A stretch of 64,000 nucleotides of DNA from Streptomyces sp. NBC_00358 (GTDB lineage: Bacteria > Actinomycetota > Actinomycetes > Streptomycetales > Streptomycetaceae): assembly GCF_036099295.1 (NCBI RefSeq), contig NZ_CP107976.1, forward strand, positions 8,680,001 to 8,744,000, written 5' to 3'. Made by a program: the position numbers and the translations under genes. Below the pieces are notes generated by a model that saw only the letters and a program-made list of their open reading frames with translations, was not told the origin of the DNA and made no database searches. Below are positions 34,639 through 43,254 of the stretch, piece after piece; the stretch's first letter is position 1; each line of letters opens with the position of its first letter.

Positions 34639-35889
34639 ATGGTGATCGGATTACAGCCGCCGACCGGTGACTTGTCGGTCAACGGGTCAGCCGAGGCGAC
34701 CTACGCCGCTTTCAAGGCGTTGCCCTCCGAACTGTCCACCCATTTCGAGCCGTTCGTCGCCGACGTGATCGAGGAAGTGGTGCGGGCCATCCGTACCTCG
34801 ATCGCCGAGTACGCCCGGCCCATGGACGACACGTACATGCACGTCGTGCACCGCGGCGTGAAGCAGGCGCTCGTAGGCTTCCTGGACCGGATGGCCAGGC
34901 CCGACGCCGACTGGGAGCCCGTGAAGTCGACCTTCCAGAGCATCGGCAGGGGCGAGGCCGCCGAAGGCCGCAGCCTCGACTCGTTCCAGTCGGCTCTGCG
35001 TCTGGGCGCCCGGGTGACGTGGCACCGTGTCAGCGAACTCGTCGAGACGGGACAGCTGCCGAACAAGATCCTGGCGACCTTCGGCGAGGCGATGCTGCTG
35101 CACCTCGACGAGATGGCCGCGGCGACGACCGCCGGGTACGCCAAGGCCCGGCTGCACGCGGCGGGCGAACTCAAGCAATGCAGGGACCGGTTGATCGACC
35201 TGCTCACCGCCAGCCCCCCGGTCTCAGCCGAGGCCATCAGCGACCTCGCCCACATCGCGGAGTGGCCCGTGCCGAGAGAGCTCGCCGTCGCGGTCACCGA
35301 TCACGCCGGCGAGCCCGGCGCCGGTCGTCCGATCGTGCCGCCGGAGTTCCTGGCCCGCTTCGACGTGCATCCCGGCATCGTTGTCATCCCGGACCCCGGG
35401 GGGCCCGGTCGCGCCCGCACGGTCGCCGCCGTGCTCCACGGGCTGCGGACGGCCGTCGGGCCGACCGTGACCCTGGACAGCGGCGCACGGTCCCTGCGCT
35501 GGGCGACCGACACGCTGGAGCTGTCACGGCGCGGAATCGTGCCGGGGACGGGGCTCATCCGCTGTACGGACCACCTGGCGACCCTGCTCCTCTTCCGGGA
35601 CGAGTCGCTGGTCGACGCGATCGGGGAACGGCACCTGCTGCCGCTGGAGGAGATACGTTCCCCGCAGCGGGAACGGCTGGCCGAGACCCTGCTCTGCTGG
35701 CTGCGCTGTGGCCACAACGCCAGTGAGGTCGCCAACCGCCTGGCCGTCCACCCGCAGACGGTCCGCTACCGCCTGCGTCAGCTCGACGAGGTCTTCGGGG
35801 ACCAACTGCACGACCCGCCGACCCAGTTCGAAATGCAACTCGCCCTGCATGCAAGAGAGTTGCGACGTGCCGCAGTCGGGGGAACCTGA
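34639..35889 (+). CDS. PucR family transcriptional regulator
   Basis: 416 aa. N-terminal helical sensor region, a middle GGDEF-derived (CdaR-like) domain, and a C-terminal PucR HTH: LAETLLCWLRCGHNASEVAN then RLAVHPQTVRYRLRQLDEVF. AGAGGGA precedes ATG 34639. The palindrome just upstream, repeated in the FAAL/MFS control region, suggests that it regulates itself and the lipid locus. Confidence 0.87.
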   Translation: MVIGLQPPTGDLSVNGSAEATYAAFKALPSELSTHFEPFVADVIEEVVRAIRTSIAEYARPMDDTYMHVVHRGVKQALVGFLDRMARPDADWEPVKSTFQSIGRGEAAEGRSLDSFQSALRLGARVTWHRVSELVETGQLPNKILATFGEAMLLHLDEMAAATTAGYAKARLHAAGELKQCRDRLIDLLTASPPVSAEAISDLAHIAEWPVPRELAVAVTDHAGEPGAGRPIVPPEFLARFDVHPGIVVIPDPGGPGRARTVAAVLHGLRTAVGPTVTLDSGARSLRWATDTLELSRRGIVPGTGLIRCTDHLATLLLFRDESLVDAIGERHLLPLEEIRSPQRERLAETLLCWLRCGHNASEVANRLAVHPQTVRYRLRQLDEVFGDQLHDPPTQFEMQLALHARELRRAAVGGT

Positions 35890-35898
35890 TCCCGCCCT

Positions 35899-35941
35899 CT
35901 CGGCCGTCGTCGCCGTACAGGGCGCCCCGCCGACGGCCGAG
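35899..35941 (+). terminator. terminator hairpin after PucR gene
   Basis: Perfect 11-bp arms (35899-35909, 35931-35941) with a 21-nt loop, 10 nt past the stop and before the convergent TROVE gene. Confidence 0.55.
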
Positions 35942-36063
35942 CAGTTCCACGGCCCCTGCCGCCGAGACGCGGTCCTCATCGATGCCCCGCTACGAGAGGT
36001 CGGGGTCCGAGCCGGACATCCACCGCGGTCCCGTCGCATCCGGCCGGGGGACGACCGTACGGA

Positions 36064-37671
36064 TCACGCCGGTTCGGCGGTCCACGGCCAGGCGGCCTCG
36101 CGGCCTGCCTCGATGAGGGCGACCATCCGGAACGCGGCGTCCGTGAGGCCGCCGAAGGTGTGCCGGTGGGGACCCGTCGGTCCGTGCGCGGGCCGGTATC
36201 CCGCGAGGTTCCAGGTGTAGACCGGGATGTCGAGCGGGACCGGCTGGGCCGGGCCTCCGGGGCAGCGGCAGGGGGCGGGGGCGGCCTGCTCGTCGGTGAC
36301 GATCAGGACCCGGTCGTGCCCCCGGTAACGGGTCCGCACCGCCTCCGCGGTGTTGGTGCCGCCCAGATCGTGGAACCGTCTCAGTACGTCGAGCACCGGC
36401 TCGCCCGCCTCGAACGGCACCTGCGCGCTGCTCGATCCGAACTCCACCAGATCCGCCCGCTCGGAGCGCATGGCCAGCGCGGTGCCGAACACGGCTGCCG
36501 CGTCCGCATGGGTCAGTTTGGACCGTTCGGAGACGTTGCCGTAGAACATCGAGCCGGACCTGTCCACCAGAATCAGGGTCCGGCCGGGCAGCGGCGGTAC
36601 GTTGGCCAGGGAGTGGGCCAGTGCCTGTTCCAGCGCGGCCCCCCAGCGCTGCGACGGCGCGTGCTGGTGGGCGGCCAGGTAGCGGAAGGGGAACTGCCGG
36701 GACCGGGCCACCTCGGAGGCGTCCGAGATCCGGGCGGCGACCTTGGCCGCGACGTCGTCCGAGACTCCCGCCTCGTCGAAGTTCCGCAGGTTCCGCAGGA
36801 GCGCCATCGGCGCCATCGTGGGGATCATGGCTTCCCAGGCAGCGGCGTCCATCGGTCCATGGAGCCAGCCCGCCAGCGCCTCCCACGTCATGCCTGCCGC
36901 GGCCAGCCGCTCGGAGCCGCCCGGCCCGGTCACCAAGGCGCGCCGCTCGTCCGCAGGCGCTTCCATCAGGGACCTGTGGGCGGTCAGCAGACGGTCGGAG
37001 GACGGCGGAACCGCTTGCTCCGGGTGGTGGCGGCGGTCCAGGGCGTACCGGAAGAGCGCACCCTGCCAGGGCTTGTCCGGGTCGGGGGAGGCGTGCACCA
37101 GGTTGAGCACGTCGCCGAAACGCAGACCCTTGGACGCGGTGTCGTACTTGAGCAGGGACCGGGACGTGTACAGACGGCGTACGCCGTCGGCGATGCCCCG
37201 CTTCACCGGCTGCGGAACGTTCCGCCCGTATGCCGAGATCCAGTGGGCGAGCAGTTCGCCGGGCTCGTCGGCGCGCTGGAGCACCGAGTCGATCACGGAC
37301 CGGTTGGACGGGCCCCCGGATTCACCGGCCTTGAGCCGGGTCCGCACGTAGGCGGCGGCGCCCACCAGGGACGCCGTGCGCAGGTTGCCCTCGCCGCGAA
37401 GCCAGCGCAGCAGGCCGGCCGTCCATTCGGGGTCCTGGACGGCGAGTTCACCGACGAGGCGGGCGTACCGGTCGTCCCGCTCCGCGCCGCTCTCGTAAAA
37501 GGTGCGCTGGGAGACGAAGTTGCCGACCGCGAGCAGGAAGAGTTCCTCGCGGGGCTCCCGGACGAACGCCTGGCCGCCCTCGTAGGTGCGGAAGTCGGGT
37601 GTGCACTCGTGACCGAGGCGTGGTGGGGACAGGGTGCGTGCGGCGGCCGAGATGTGCGGGGCCACGAGCAT
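36064..37671 (-). CDS. rsr: TROVE-domain protein (Ro60 / Rsr orthologue)
   Basis: 535 aa: HEAT-like TROVE ring (EELFLLAVGNFVSQRTFYES, NLRTASLVGAAAYVR, ALRFGD-like LRFGDVLNLVHASPD) followed by a vWA domain with MIDAS LILVDRSGSMFYG and ...GGTNTAEAV, VLIVTDEQ. Ro60 proteins bind Y RNAs and misfolded RNA and, in Deinococcus, tether PNPase for RNA decay. Length matches bacterial Rsr. Y RNA genes usually lie next to rsr; see 37672-38058. Confidence 0.9.
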   Translation of the reverse strand: MLVAPHISAAARTLSPPRLGHECTPDFRTYEGGQAFVREPREELFLLAVGNFVSQRTFYESGAERDDRYARLVGELAVQDPEWTAGLLRWLRGEGNLRTASLVGAAAYVRTRLKAGESGGPSNRSVIDSVLQRADEPGELLAHWISAYGRNVPQPVKRGIADGVRRLYTSRSLLKYDTASKGLRFGDVLNLVHASPDPDKPWQGALFRYALDRRHHPEQAVPPSSDRLLTAHRSLMEAPADERRALVTGPGGSERLAAAGMTWEALAGWLHGPMDAAAWEAMIPTMAPMALLRNLRNFDEAGVSDDVAAKVAARISDASEVARSRQFPFRYLAAHQHAPSQRWGAALEQALAHSLANVPPLPGRTLILVDRSGSMFYGNVSERSKLTHADAAAVFGTALAMRSERADLVEFGSSSAQVPFEAGEPVLDVLRRFHDLGGTNTAEAVRTRYRGHDRVLIVTDEQAAPAPCRCPGGPAQPVPLDIPVYTWNLAGYRPAHGPTGPHRHTFGGLTDAAFRMVALIEAGREAAWPWTAEPA

Positions 37672-38058
37672 CGCGGACCAGATCTTGGAGACGCGTGGGG
37701 TGTGACGAGGCAGCGAATCCCCCCGGATTCAAAGGACTTGACGGCCCCGGTCAACAGGTCGACGGGGCGAAGACGCCCCGACGGGGCGAACGCGCCCGCG
37801 CCTGCCGAGATCAAAGGTGGCGGCGGCGTTACTTGGTTTCGGAAGGAAGTAGCCGCAGCCGAGCGCATCGGAGGCGCGGTCGCGATCCCAACATACAAGC
37901 GCCGTCGCATCGCCCACCAGCGATTTAATCCGCCGGCTGCGTTCCGCCATTCCTGCTGGTCAGGGGCAGGGTCAGAGTCTGGGTCTGATTCCGGGTGCGG
38001 GGGTTCCCGTCCTCGTCGGTTCCGGAGGGGGTGTCCGTCCTGTCGGGCTGCCCGCCGG
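37672..38058. other. noncoding region upstream of rsr, possible Y RNA gene
   Basis: About 390 nt without a supported protein gene. Small stems are visible: GAATCC-CCCC-GGATTC (37715-37730), TTGAC-N7-GTCAA (37738-37754), and three CGGGGCG/CGCCCCG units (37761-37788). The 5-bp/7-nt arm recalls tRNA-like modules of YrlA RNAs, but I could not build a full Y RNA fold. Candidate only. Confidence 0.3.
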
Positions 38059-38085
38059 GGCCGGGGCGCACCTGGCGCCCCGGCC
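38059..38085 (-). terminator. terminator of metE remnant
   Basis: Perfect 11-bp arms (38059-38069, 38075-38085), 5-nt loop, 14 nt beyond the metE stop. Confidence 0.75.
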
Positions 38086-38099
38086 GTTGGTGGGTACGG

Positions 38100-39689
38100 T
38101 CAGGAGGCGGGCAGTTCGCCGCGTACCGCGTGGGCTGCGGCGACCAGGTTCTCCAGGGAGGCCCGGGTCTCGGGCCAACCACGGGTCTTCAGGCCGCAGT
38201 CGGGGTTCACCCACAGCCGCTCGGCGGGGATGGCCTTCAGTCCTGCTCGCAGCAGTTCGGAGGCCTCCGCCGTGCTCGGGACGCGCGGGGAATGGATGTC
38301 GTACACGCCGGGGCCCGCCTCGCGCGGGTAGCCGTGCGAGGCGAGTTCGCGGGCGACCTGCATGTGGGAGCGGGCGGCCTCCAGGCTGATGACATCGGCG
38401 TCGAGGTCGTCGATGGCCTGGACGATGTCCCCGAACTCTGCGTAGCACATGTGGGTGTGGATCTGCGTGTCCGGACGTACCCCGCTCGTGCTCAGCCGGA
38501 AGGCCTCGGTGGCCCACGCCAGGTAGGCCGGTCGGTCGGTGGTGCGCAGCGGGAGTGTCTCGCGCAACGCGGGCTCGTCGACCTGGATCACCGAACTCCC
38601 GGCCGCCTCAAGGTCGTTCACCTCGTCCCGCAGGGCGAGGGCGACCTGGCGGGCGGTGTCGCCGAGGGGCTGGTCGTCGCGGACGAAGGACCAGGCGAGC
38701 ATGGTGACCGGCCCGGTGAGCATGCCCTTGACCGGGCGGTCGGTCAGGGACTGGGCGTACGTCGTCCAGCGCACCGTCATCGGCTCGGGCCGCGTGATGT
38801 CGCCGGCCAGGATCGGCGGGCGCACGCAGCGGGTGCCGTACGACTGGACCCAGCCGTGCTGTGTGGCCAGGTAGCCGGTGAGCTGTTCGGCGAAGTACTG
38901 CACCATGTCGTTGCGTTCGGGCTCGCCGTGCACCAGGACGTCAAGGCCGGTCTTCTCCTGGAAGGAGATGACCTCCTGGATCTCGGCCTTGATGCGCTCC
39001 TCGTAACCGGCCGTGTCGATGCGGCCGGTGCGCAGGTCGGCGCGGGCGGTGCGCAGGTCGGCGGTCTGCGGGAAGGAGCCGATGGTGGTGGTCGGCAGCA
39101 GGGGCAGGCCGAGGTGGGCACGCTGGGCCGCGGCCCGTTCGGGATAGGGCTGGGAGCGGCGGGCGTCGGCGTCCGTGACGGCGGTGGCGCGGGCCCGGAC
39201 TGCGGGGTCGTGCGTGATCGGCGAGTTCGCGCGGGAGGCCAGGTCGGCCCGGTTGGAGGCGAGTTCGCCCGCGATCGTGCCGGTGCCCTGGGTGAGGCCC
39301 TTGGCGAGGGTGACGATCTCCGCCGTCTTCTGGCAGGCGAAGGCGAGCCAGCGCAGGATCTGCGGTTCGATGTCCCGCTCCAGGGCCGCGTCGATCGGGA
39401 CGTGGAGCAGGGAGCTGGAGGCCGACACGTCGACCCGGTCGGCCAGTCCGAGCAGGGTGCCGAGGGTGGCCAGGGACCTGGCCAGGTCGTTCACCCAGAT
39501 GTTGCGGCCGTTGACGACACCGGCGACCAGGCGCTTGCCGGGCAGTCCGCCGACTGCGGCGAGATCGTCGAGGTTGGCGGCGGCGGCTCCGGTGAAGTCG
39601 AGGGCGAGACCTTCGACCGGGGCCTCGGCGAGCACCGGCAGGGCGTCGCCGAGCCGGTCGAAGTAGGAGGCGACCAGCTTACGACGCAT
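38100..39689 (-). pseudogene. metE: metE, N-terminal ~245 residues missing
   Basis: Cobalamin-independent methionine synthase fragment. From ATG 39689 the frame starts at KLVASYFDRLGDALPVLAEA, which lies about residue 245 of full-length Streptomyces MetE (~770 aa), and continues to a normal end. The catalytic C-terminal barrel is complete with zinc ligands H and C in IHTHMCYAEF and C in NPDCGLKTRG. The missing N-terminal barrel is replaced upstream by unrelated sequence, joined near a ScfR fragment. Probably inactive; expression of the remaining ~529 aa from ATG 39689 cannot be excluded. Confidence 0.82.
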
Positions 39690-39761
39690 CCCGCCTGGCG
39701 GACGGGGCGAACCAGCTGCACCAGCCACCCTACGGGGGTGACGTGCCGAAGAGGGCGCGAA

Positions 39762-40052
39762 ATGCCCGACGGGCAGCGCTACTTGTGGACCGCGCGGGCG
39801 ATCACCCGGCACCGCGGCGGCTGGGGCGAACCCGGCAAGACCTTCGCCATCGGCCACGGCTGCGAGATCCGGCACGCCCACCGGCTCGTCCACTTCGGCG
39901 GCATCGACCTCTCCAGCACCTCCGCCGCCACCCCCAACGGCATGGGCTGCCGCGTATGTGAACGCCTGGTCTGTCCCCAGCGCGCGGCACCGTCCCTGGG
40001 GCGGGCGCTGCGGATCGACGAGAACGCGAGCACGTTCGTCCCGTATCCCGTG
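39762..40052 (+). pseudogene. fragment of short-chain acyl (ScfR-type) XRE regulator, C-terminal domain
   Basis: Frame reads MPDGQRYLWTARAITRHRGG, WGEPGKTFAIGHGCEIRHAH, ATPNGMGCRVCERLVCPQRA and STFVPYPV, the C-terminal domain of RamB/ScfR regulators with its CRVCxRxxCPQRA motif. The N-terminal HTH and middle parts are absent. The natural end is fused to a (GACC)7 tract and runs on into the riboswitch to 40196. Together with truncated metE this marks a deletion junction at about 39690-39760. Confidence 0.75.
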
Positions 40053-40079
40053 ACCGACCGACCGACCGACCGACCGACC
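40052..40079 (+). repeat. (GACC)7 microsatellite
   Basis: Seven perfect GACC units, followed by degenerate GCACGACC copies to about 40098, between the ScfR fragment and the riboswitch. Confidence 0.95.
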
Positions 40080-40134
40080 GCACGACCGACCGCACGACAT
40101 GACAATGCGGCGATATTGATAGCCTCTTGGGGCC

Positions 40135-40285
40135 AGTCGAGCCACATCCGAGGCCAGGGAATCCGGTGCGAATCCGGAACTGACGCGCAGCGGTGAGGGG
40201 GACGGGCGGGGCACTGCACGCCACTGGGAGACCGGGAAGGCGCTCCGTCCGGACGAACCCGAGTCCGAAGACCTGCTGGCACCTC
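40135..40285 (+). promoter_or_regulatory. cobalamin (AdoCbl) riboswitch
   Basis: Conserved blocks appear in order: AGGGAATCCGGTGCGAATCC, TGACGCGCAGCGGTGAG, GCCACTGGGAGACCGGGAAG (the B12 box with GCCACTG) and GAGTCCGAAGACCTGCTGGC at the 3' side. The core looks complete. It should repress downstream genes when B12 is abundant, but those genes (40352-40800) are decayed. Confidence 0.9.
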
Positions 40286-40351
40286 CGCGCCCTGTGCGTG
40301 GAGGGACGTCCGTAGGCCAGGCTCCGCGAACGAGCCCCGACTCCCCGAGGC

Positions 40352-40620
40352 ATGCCCGTGCTCCGTACCGTCCTTCGTCCCGTTGCCCTCCTGCTCACCG
40401 CCCGCGGCGGCTCCGGGAGCAGCACCGAGGACAAAGAGCCGCCCGCCGACGCGGGCTACCCGCGCACCGTCGACGACCGCAGCCAATCGGCACCCTGAAG
40501 TCGGCCCCGAGACACGCCGTTTCCCTCGACCAGGGCACCGAGATCCGGCTCTTCCTCGGCCTCGGCGACCGCATCGCCGACACCGCCACCTGGACCGACC
40601 CGGTCATAAGGCCGGCCTGA
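40352..40620 (+). pseudogene. decayed ABC substrate-binding lipoprotein (BtuF/FecB-like)
   Basis: ATG 40352 starts MPVLRTVLRPVALLLTARGG followed by SGSSTEDKE, a lipoprotein signal whose lipobox Cys is lost, and GYPRTVDD, then stops at 40498. The next frame (from ~40485) continues TLKSAPRHAVSLDQGTEIRL, FLGLGDRIADTATWTDPV and stops at 40620, i.e. only the first ~90 of ~330 residues, in two frames. Matches B12/iron-siderophore binding proteins, as expected under a cobalamin riboswitch. Confidence 0.75.
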
Positions 40621-40800
40621 CCGGCCGGGCCGGCCAGGCCGGGTACACCCTCTCTGGCGGCGAACGCCGACGCACCCGGATCGCCCACGCCCTCGCCGAG
40701 CACCCCCGCGAACTCCGCCTCGACGAACCCGCCAACCAAATCGACATCCACCACCGACTCGACCTGCCGGATCTCGTCGCGATCCTGCCGGTCACCACCG
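40621..40800 (+). pseudogene. fragment of ABC transporter ATPase (BtuD/FepC-like)
   Basis: Reads GYTLSGGERRRTRIAHALAE, HPRELRLDEPANQIDIHHRL, DLPDLVAIL: the signature and a degraded Walker B of a B12/iron ABC ATPase. Walker A and the permease gene are gone. With the SBP remnant this indicates a deleted btuFCD-like operon. Confidence 0.75.
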
Positions 40801-40873
40801 TGCGCCCACCCCGCGATTCGATCCTCCGTCCCGCATCCCGGGACGGATCTCTCCACAAGGAGGAGCACGAGCG

Positions 40874-41263
40874 ATGCCTCGACAGCGACCTGAAGCAGCG
40901 CGTACGCAGCACCCCGGGGCCGAACCGGCACCCAGCCGCATCGTGGTCTGCCGGGACTGCTGCTGCGGAAGCCCGAAAGTCACCGGGGTCGATCACACCC
41001 GGCAGGTCGAGCGCTTGGCCGAGAGCGTCCCTCTACGTGTCTCGGCCTGCCTCGACGTGTGCGAACACGCCAACGTGATCGTCGTCCAGCCCTCCGCCGC
41101 CGCACGCGCCGAGGGGGCCCGGCCGGTCTGGCTCGGCCTCGTCAACGACGCTGACGCCACCGAGGACATCGCCGCCTGGGTACAGGCCGGCGGCCCTGGT
41201 GTCGCTCCCTGCCCCGACATACTTGATCTGTACGTGTTCACCCCGCCCCGCAGGGCGCGATGA
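40874..41263 (+). CDS. (2Fe-2S) ferredoxin-domain protein
   Basis: 129 aa thioredoxin-like ferredoxin: CRDCCCGSPKV near residue 27 and SACLDVCEHANVIVV, giving the cluster cysteines, and a C-terminal WVQAGGPG. AAGGAGG lies upstream of ATG 40874. Such proteins commonly accompany B12 uptake genes in Streptomyces, so it is probably the only intact member of the riboswitch operon. Role (perhaps in cobalamin or iron handling) is not established. Confidence 0.75.
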   Translation: MPRQRPEAARTQHPGAEPAPSRIVVCRDCCCGSPKVTGVDHTRQVERLAESVPLRVSACLDVCEHANVIVVQPSAAARAEGARPVWLGLVNDADATEDIAAWVQAGGPGVAPCPDILDLYVFTPPRRAR

Positions 41264-41688
41264 GCGTGAGAGCCGGCCCGGTTCATCCTGGTTGTTTCGG
41301 CAGGGCTGTCAGTCATGGACGCCAGAATCGGCGGCACGACGTTGTGCGACGAATTCTCCGCTGCCCGCTGCCCGCTGCCCGCTGCCCGCAGCCTCCCGCG
41401 GAGTCCGGGCCCGTAGCACGGTCCGCTCGCCCTCGTCGGTCACATCACTCGTTGACCGGCGGGGACAGACCCGAAAACACCGTCTGTGCAAGCTTGTTCA
41501 CCTCCTTCACGTGCGCATCACCGACCCACGTGACTGCTCGTCACCACCGAATGCGAGGCAGGGCCCGATCAGCGCTGTCACGGGCGGGCGGATACGCCTG
41601 GACGACGGTCCGGTGGACGGCCGTTCGCCCGTGACCGTGGTGGGCCGCGTATGTCTTCGTCTCATGGGCTCACTCGCGGGTCGGCGGG
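41264..41688. other. intergenic with a (CTGCCCG)4 repeat
   Basis: No gene supported. Four perfect heptamers at 41361-41388. The downstream operon ends at 41689. Confidence 0.5.
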
Positions 41689-42399
41689 TCACGCGCTGAC
41701 GAGTTCGTTCCAGTGGTCGGCGAGGGCGGGAATGGGCTGGGGGACAGGTCCCAGGAGTCCGCTGTGGGGCGCTTCGAGTTCGTCGACGGCGCATTTGGCG
41801 GCATCTTCGGAGACTGCGGGGCCCGAGAGGGGAAGGGTGTAGCGGACGCTGAGCCCGGGGGAGGGGTTGGCGCTGGTGTCGGCGTGGTGGGGCACTGGGG
41901 TGTAGCAGCTCCAGTCCAGGCGGTTGAGGCGGTGGATCTGGCCGGCCCAGTGCTGGGCGTCGCGCATGTCGCCGTGCCGCACGTGGTGCAGGTACAGGCT
42001 CAGCGCGGCGGTGGTGCTGCCGGCGCCCGCGGCGTAGTGCCACCAGAACCGGGCTCCTTCTTCCTGGTCGGCGAGGTAGAGCAGACAGGCGAAGGTGAGG
42101 GCTCCGTCGGGGTCGCGGGCGGTGTCGAAGGCGGTGATGTGGCGGGCGGCGCCGTGGTGGTGGACGGCGCCGCGGCACAGGGTGCGCAGATCGTGGGCGG
42201 CCTGTTCGTGCAGGGCGCCGGGGAGTTGGTGGGCTCGGGCGCCGGGTGTGGAAACGCTGAGGAACTGCACCCAGCGCAGCTCGCGCAGGTGGCTGGCGAG
42301 GGTGTGGCGGGCGCTCTCCAGGTCGGCGGCGGTGTATTCGCCCTGGAAGACGCGGGCACGGCGTAGGGCCTCGTCGATGCTGCGCGGGGTGCGGGTCAT
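41689..42399 (-). CDS. hypothetical protein, third gene of sigma-like operon
   Basis: 236 aa, mainly helical: FQGEYTAADLESARHTLASH, GALTFACLLYLADQEEGARF, WWHYAAGAGSTTAALSLYLH. The central part looks like a TPR/Sel1-type helical repeat (GDMRDAQHWAGQIHRLNRLD). No known family recognised. AAGGAG lies inside the end of the sigma-like gene; the gap is 7 nt, so it is co-transcribed and could be a partner or anti-sigma factor. Confidence 0.75.
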   Translation of the reverse strand: MTRTPRSIDEALRRARVFQGEYTAADLESARHTLASHLRELRWVQFLSVSTPGARAHQLPGALHEQAAHDLRTLCRGAVHHHGAARHITAFDTARDPDGALTFACLLYLADQEEGARFWWHYAAGAGSTTAALSLYLHHVRHGDMRDAQHWAGQIHRLNRLDWSCYTPVPHHADTSANPSPGLSVRYTLPLSGPAVSEDAAKCAVDELEAPHSGLLGPVPQPIPALADHWNELVSA

Positions 42400-42406
42400 G
42401 GGCGAG

Positions 42407-43057
42407 TCACTCCTTGTCGGTGTCGTCCGCGGGGTCGGTGTCGGGGATGTCGGTGGTGTCGTCGAGGGGGAAGCCCATGGCGGCGGCCAGGCGGTGCTTG
42501 GCCGTGCGGCGGGTGGAGCGGACGGTCGCTTCCTGGATCCCCATGATCAGAGCGGTCTCCTTGGTGCCGAAGCCGAGGGCGTCCCGCAGGATGAGGACGT
42601 CGAACTGCCGCTCGCTCAGTTTCGTCATCTGCCGGTACAGGCCCATGCCTTCCTCGAGTTCGGCAATCTCCGGGCCGTGTTCGGCATGGAAGGCGGCGCG
42701 GAAGGAGCGGAGGAGGGGCTCGGAGGCGGCCCGTAGGGCGCGGGCGAAGGCGAGGGTCTCCGTGGTGGCCGGGCTGCGGCCCTGTGCCTCGAGTTCGCCG
42801 TGGACGCGCTGTTTGAACAGGGCCCAGGCGTGGGCGCCGGGGTTGGGCATCGCCTCCAGGCGGAACCAGATGGTCGCAAGGTAGAGGAAGGTGCTGTCGA
42901 CCAGGCGGCGGGCCGAGGTCGCGCTGCCGAGGTGGATGCGGCTGTACTCCAGGCAGGCGCGGTCGTAGCGGGCCTGGAATTCCCAGAACTCGGGCGGCAT
43001 GAAAGCGGCGAGGTTGTGGGTGGTGTGCCCTGCCGGGTCCGGCGACTGGCCGGTCAT
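42407..43057 (-). CDS. ECF-like sigma factor / region-4 HTH protein
   Basis: 216 aa. The C-terminal KLSERQFDVLILRDALGFGT then KETALIMGIQEATVRSTRRT is a sigma-70 region 4; LGSATSARRLVDSTFLYLAT resembles a diverged region 2. ATG 43057 overlaps the stop of the 66-aa gene (ATGA). Atypical, so it may be an ECF-type sigma factor or a DNA-binding protein derived from one. Heads a unit with an unknown helical protein. Confidence 0.75.
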   Translation of the reverse strand: MTGQSPDPAGHTTHNLAAFMPPEFWEFQARYDRACLEYSRIHLGSATSARRLVDSTFLYLATIWFRLEAMPNPGAHAWALFKQRVHGELEAQGRSPATTETLAFARALRAASEPLLRSFRAAFHAEHGPEIAELEEGMGLYRQMTKLSERQFDVLILRDALGFGTKETALIMGIQEATVRSTRRTAKHRLAAAMGFPLDDTTDIPDTDPADDTDKE

Positions 43058-43254
43058 CGGCGGCTGCCGTCGTCGTTCAGGGACGCCGGGGCGGACGGGG
43101 CGGCAGGGGAGTGAGGCTGTTGTTCGATCAGGGTGGAAACCCCGATGCGGACTCCGGCGCCGAGGAGGCGCCGCACTAAGAACCACACGTCGGGCGCGTA
43201 CGACCGCGCCACGGCGGCGAAGGCCAGCACATGGCTGACTACGTCGTAGTTCAC
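43054..43254 (-). CDS. small protein (66 aa), first gene of sigma-like operon
   Basis: GTG 43254 with AAGGAAG about 10 nt upstream; VNYDVVSHVLAFAAVARSYA is followed by PDVWFLVRRLLGAGVRIG, one or two amphipathic or membrane helices, and a disordered tail. ATGA coupling to the sigma-like gene supports it. Function unknown. Confidence 0.65.
   Translation of the reverse strand: MNYDVVSHVLAFAAVARSYAPDVWFLVRRLLGAGVRIGVSTLIEQQPHSPAAPSAPASLNDDGSRR

Noticed and set aside
37700..37760. tRNA gene upstream of rsr
   Set aside because: Short stems resemble tRNA arms, but no acceptor stem, anticodon arm or standard TTCRA T-loop can be assembled.
36160..40196. Very long plus-strand frames opposite rsr and metE
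   Set aside because: Antisense shadows; only the short segment 39762-40052 shows real homology (ScfR C-terminus).
41361..41388. (CTGCCCG)4 as a possible CRISPR or iteron array
   Set aside because: Contiguous 7-mers without spacers; a simple slippage repeat.
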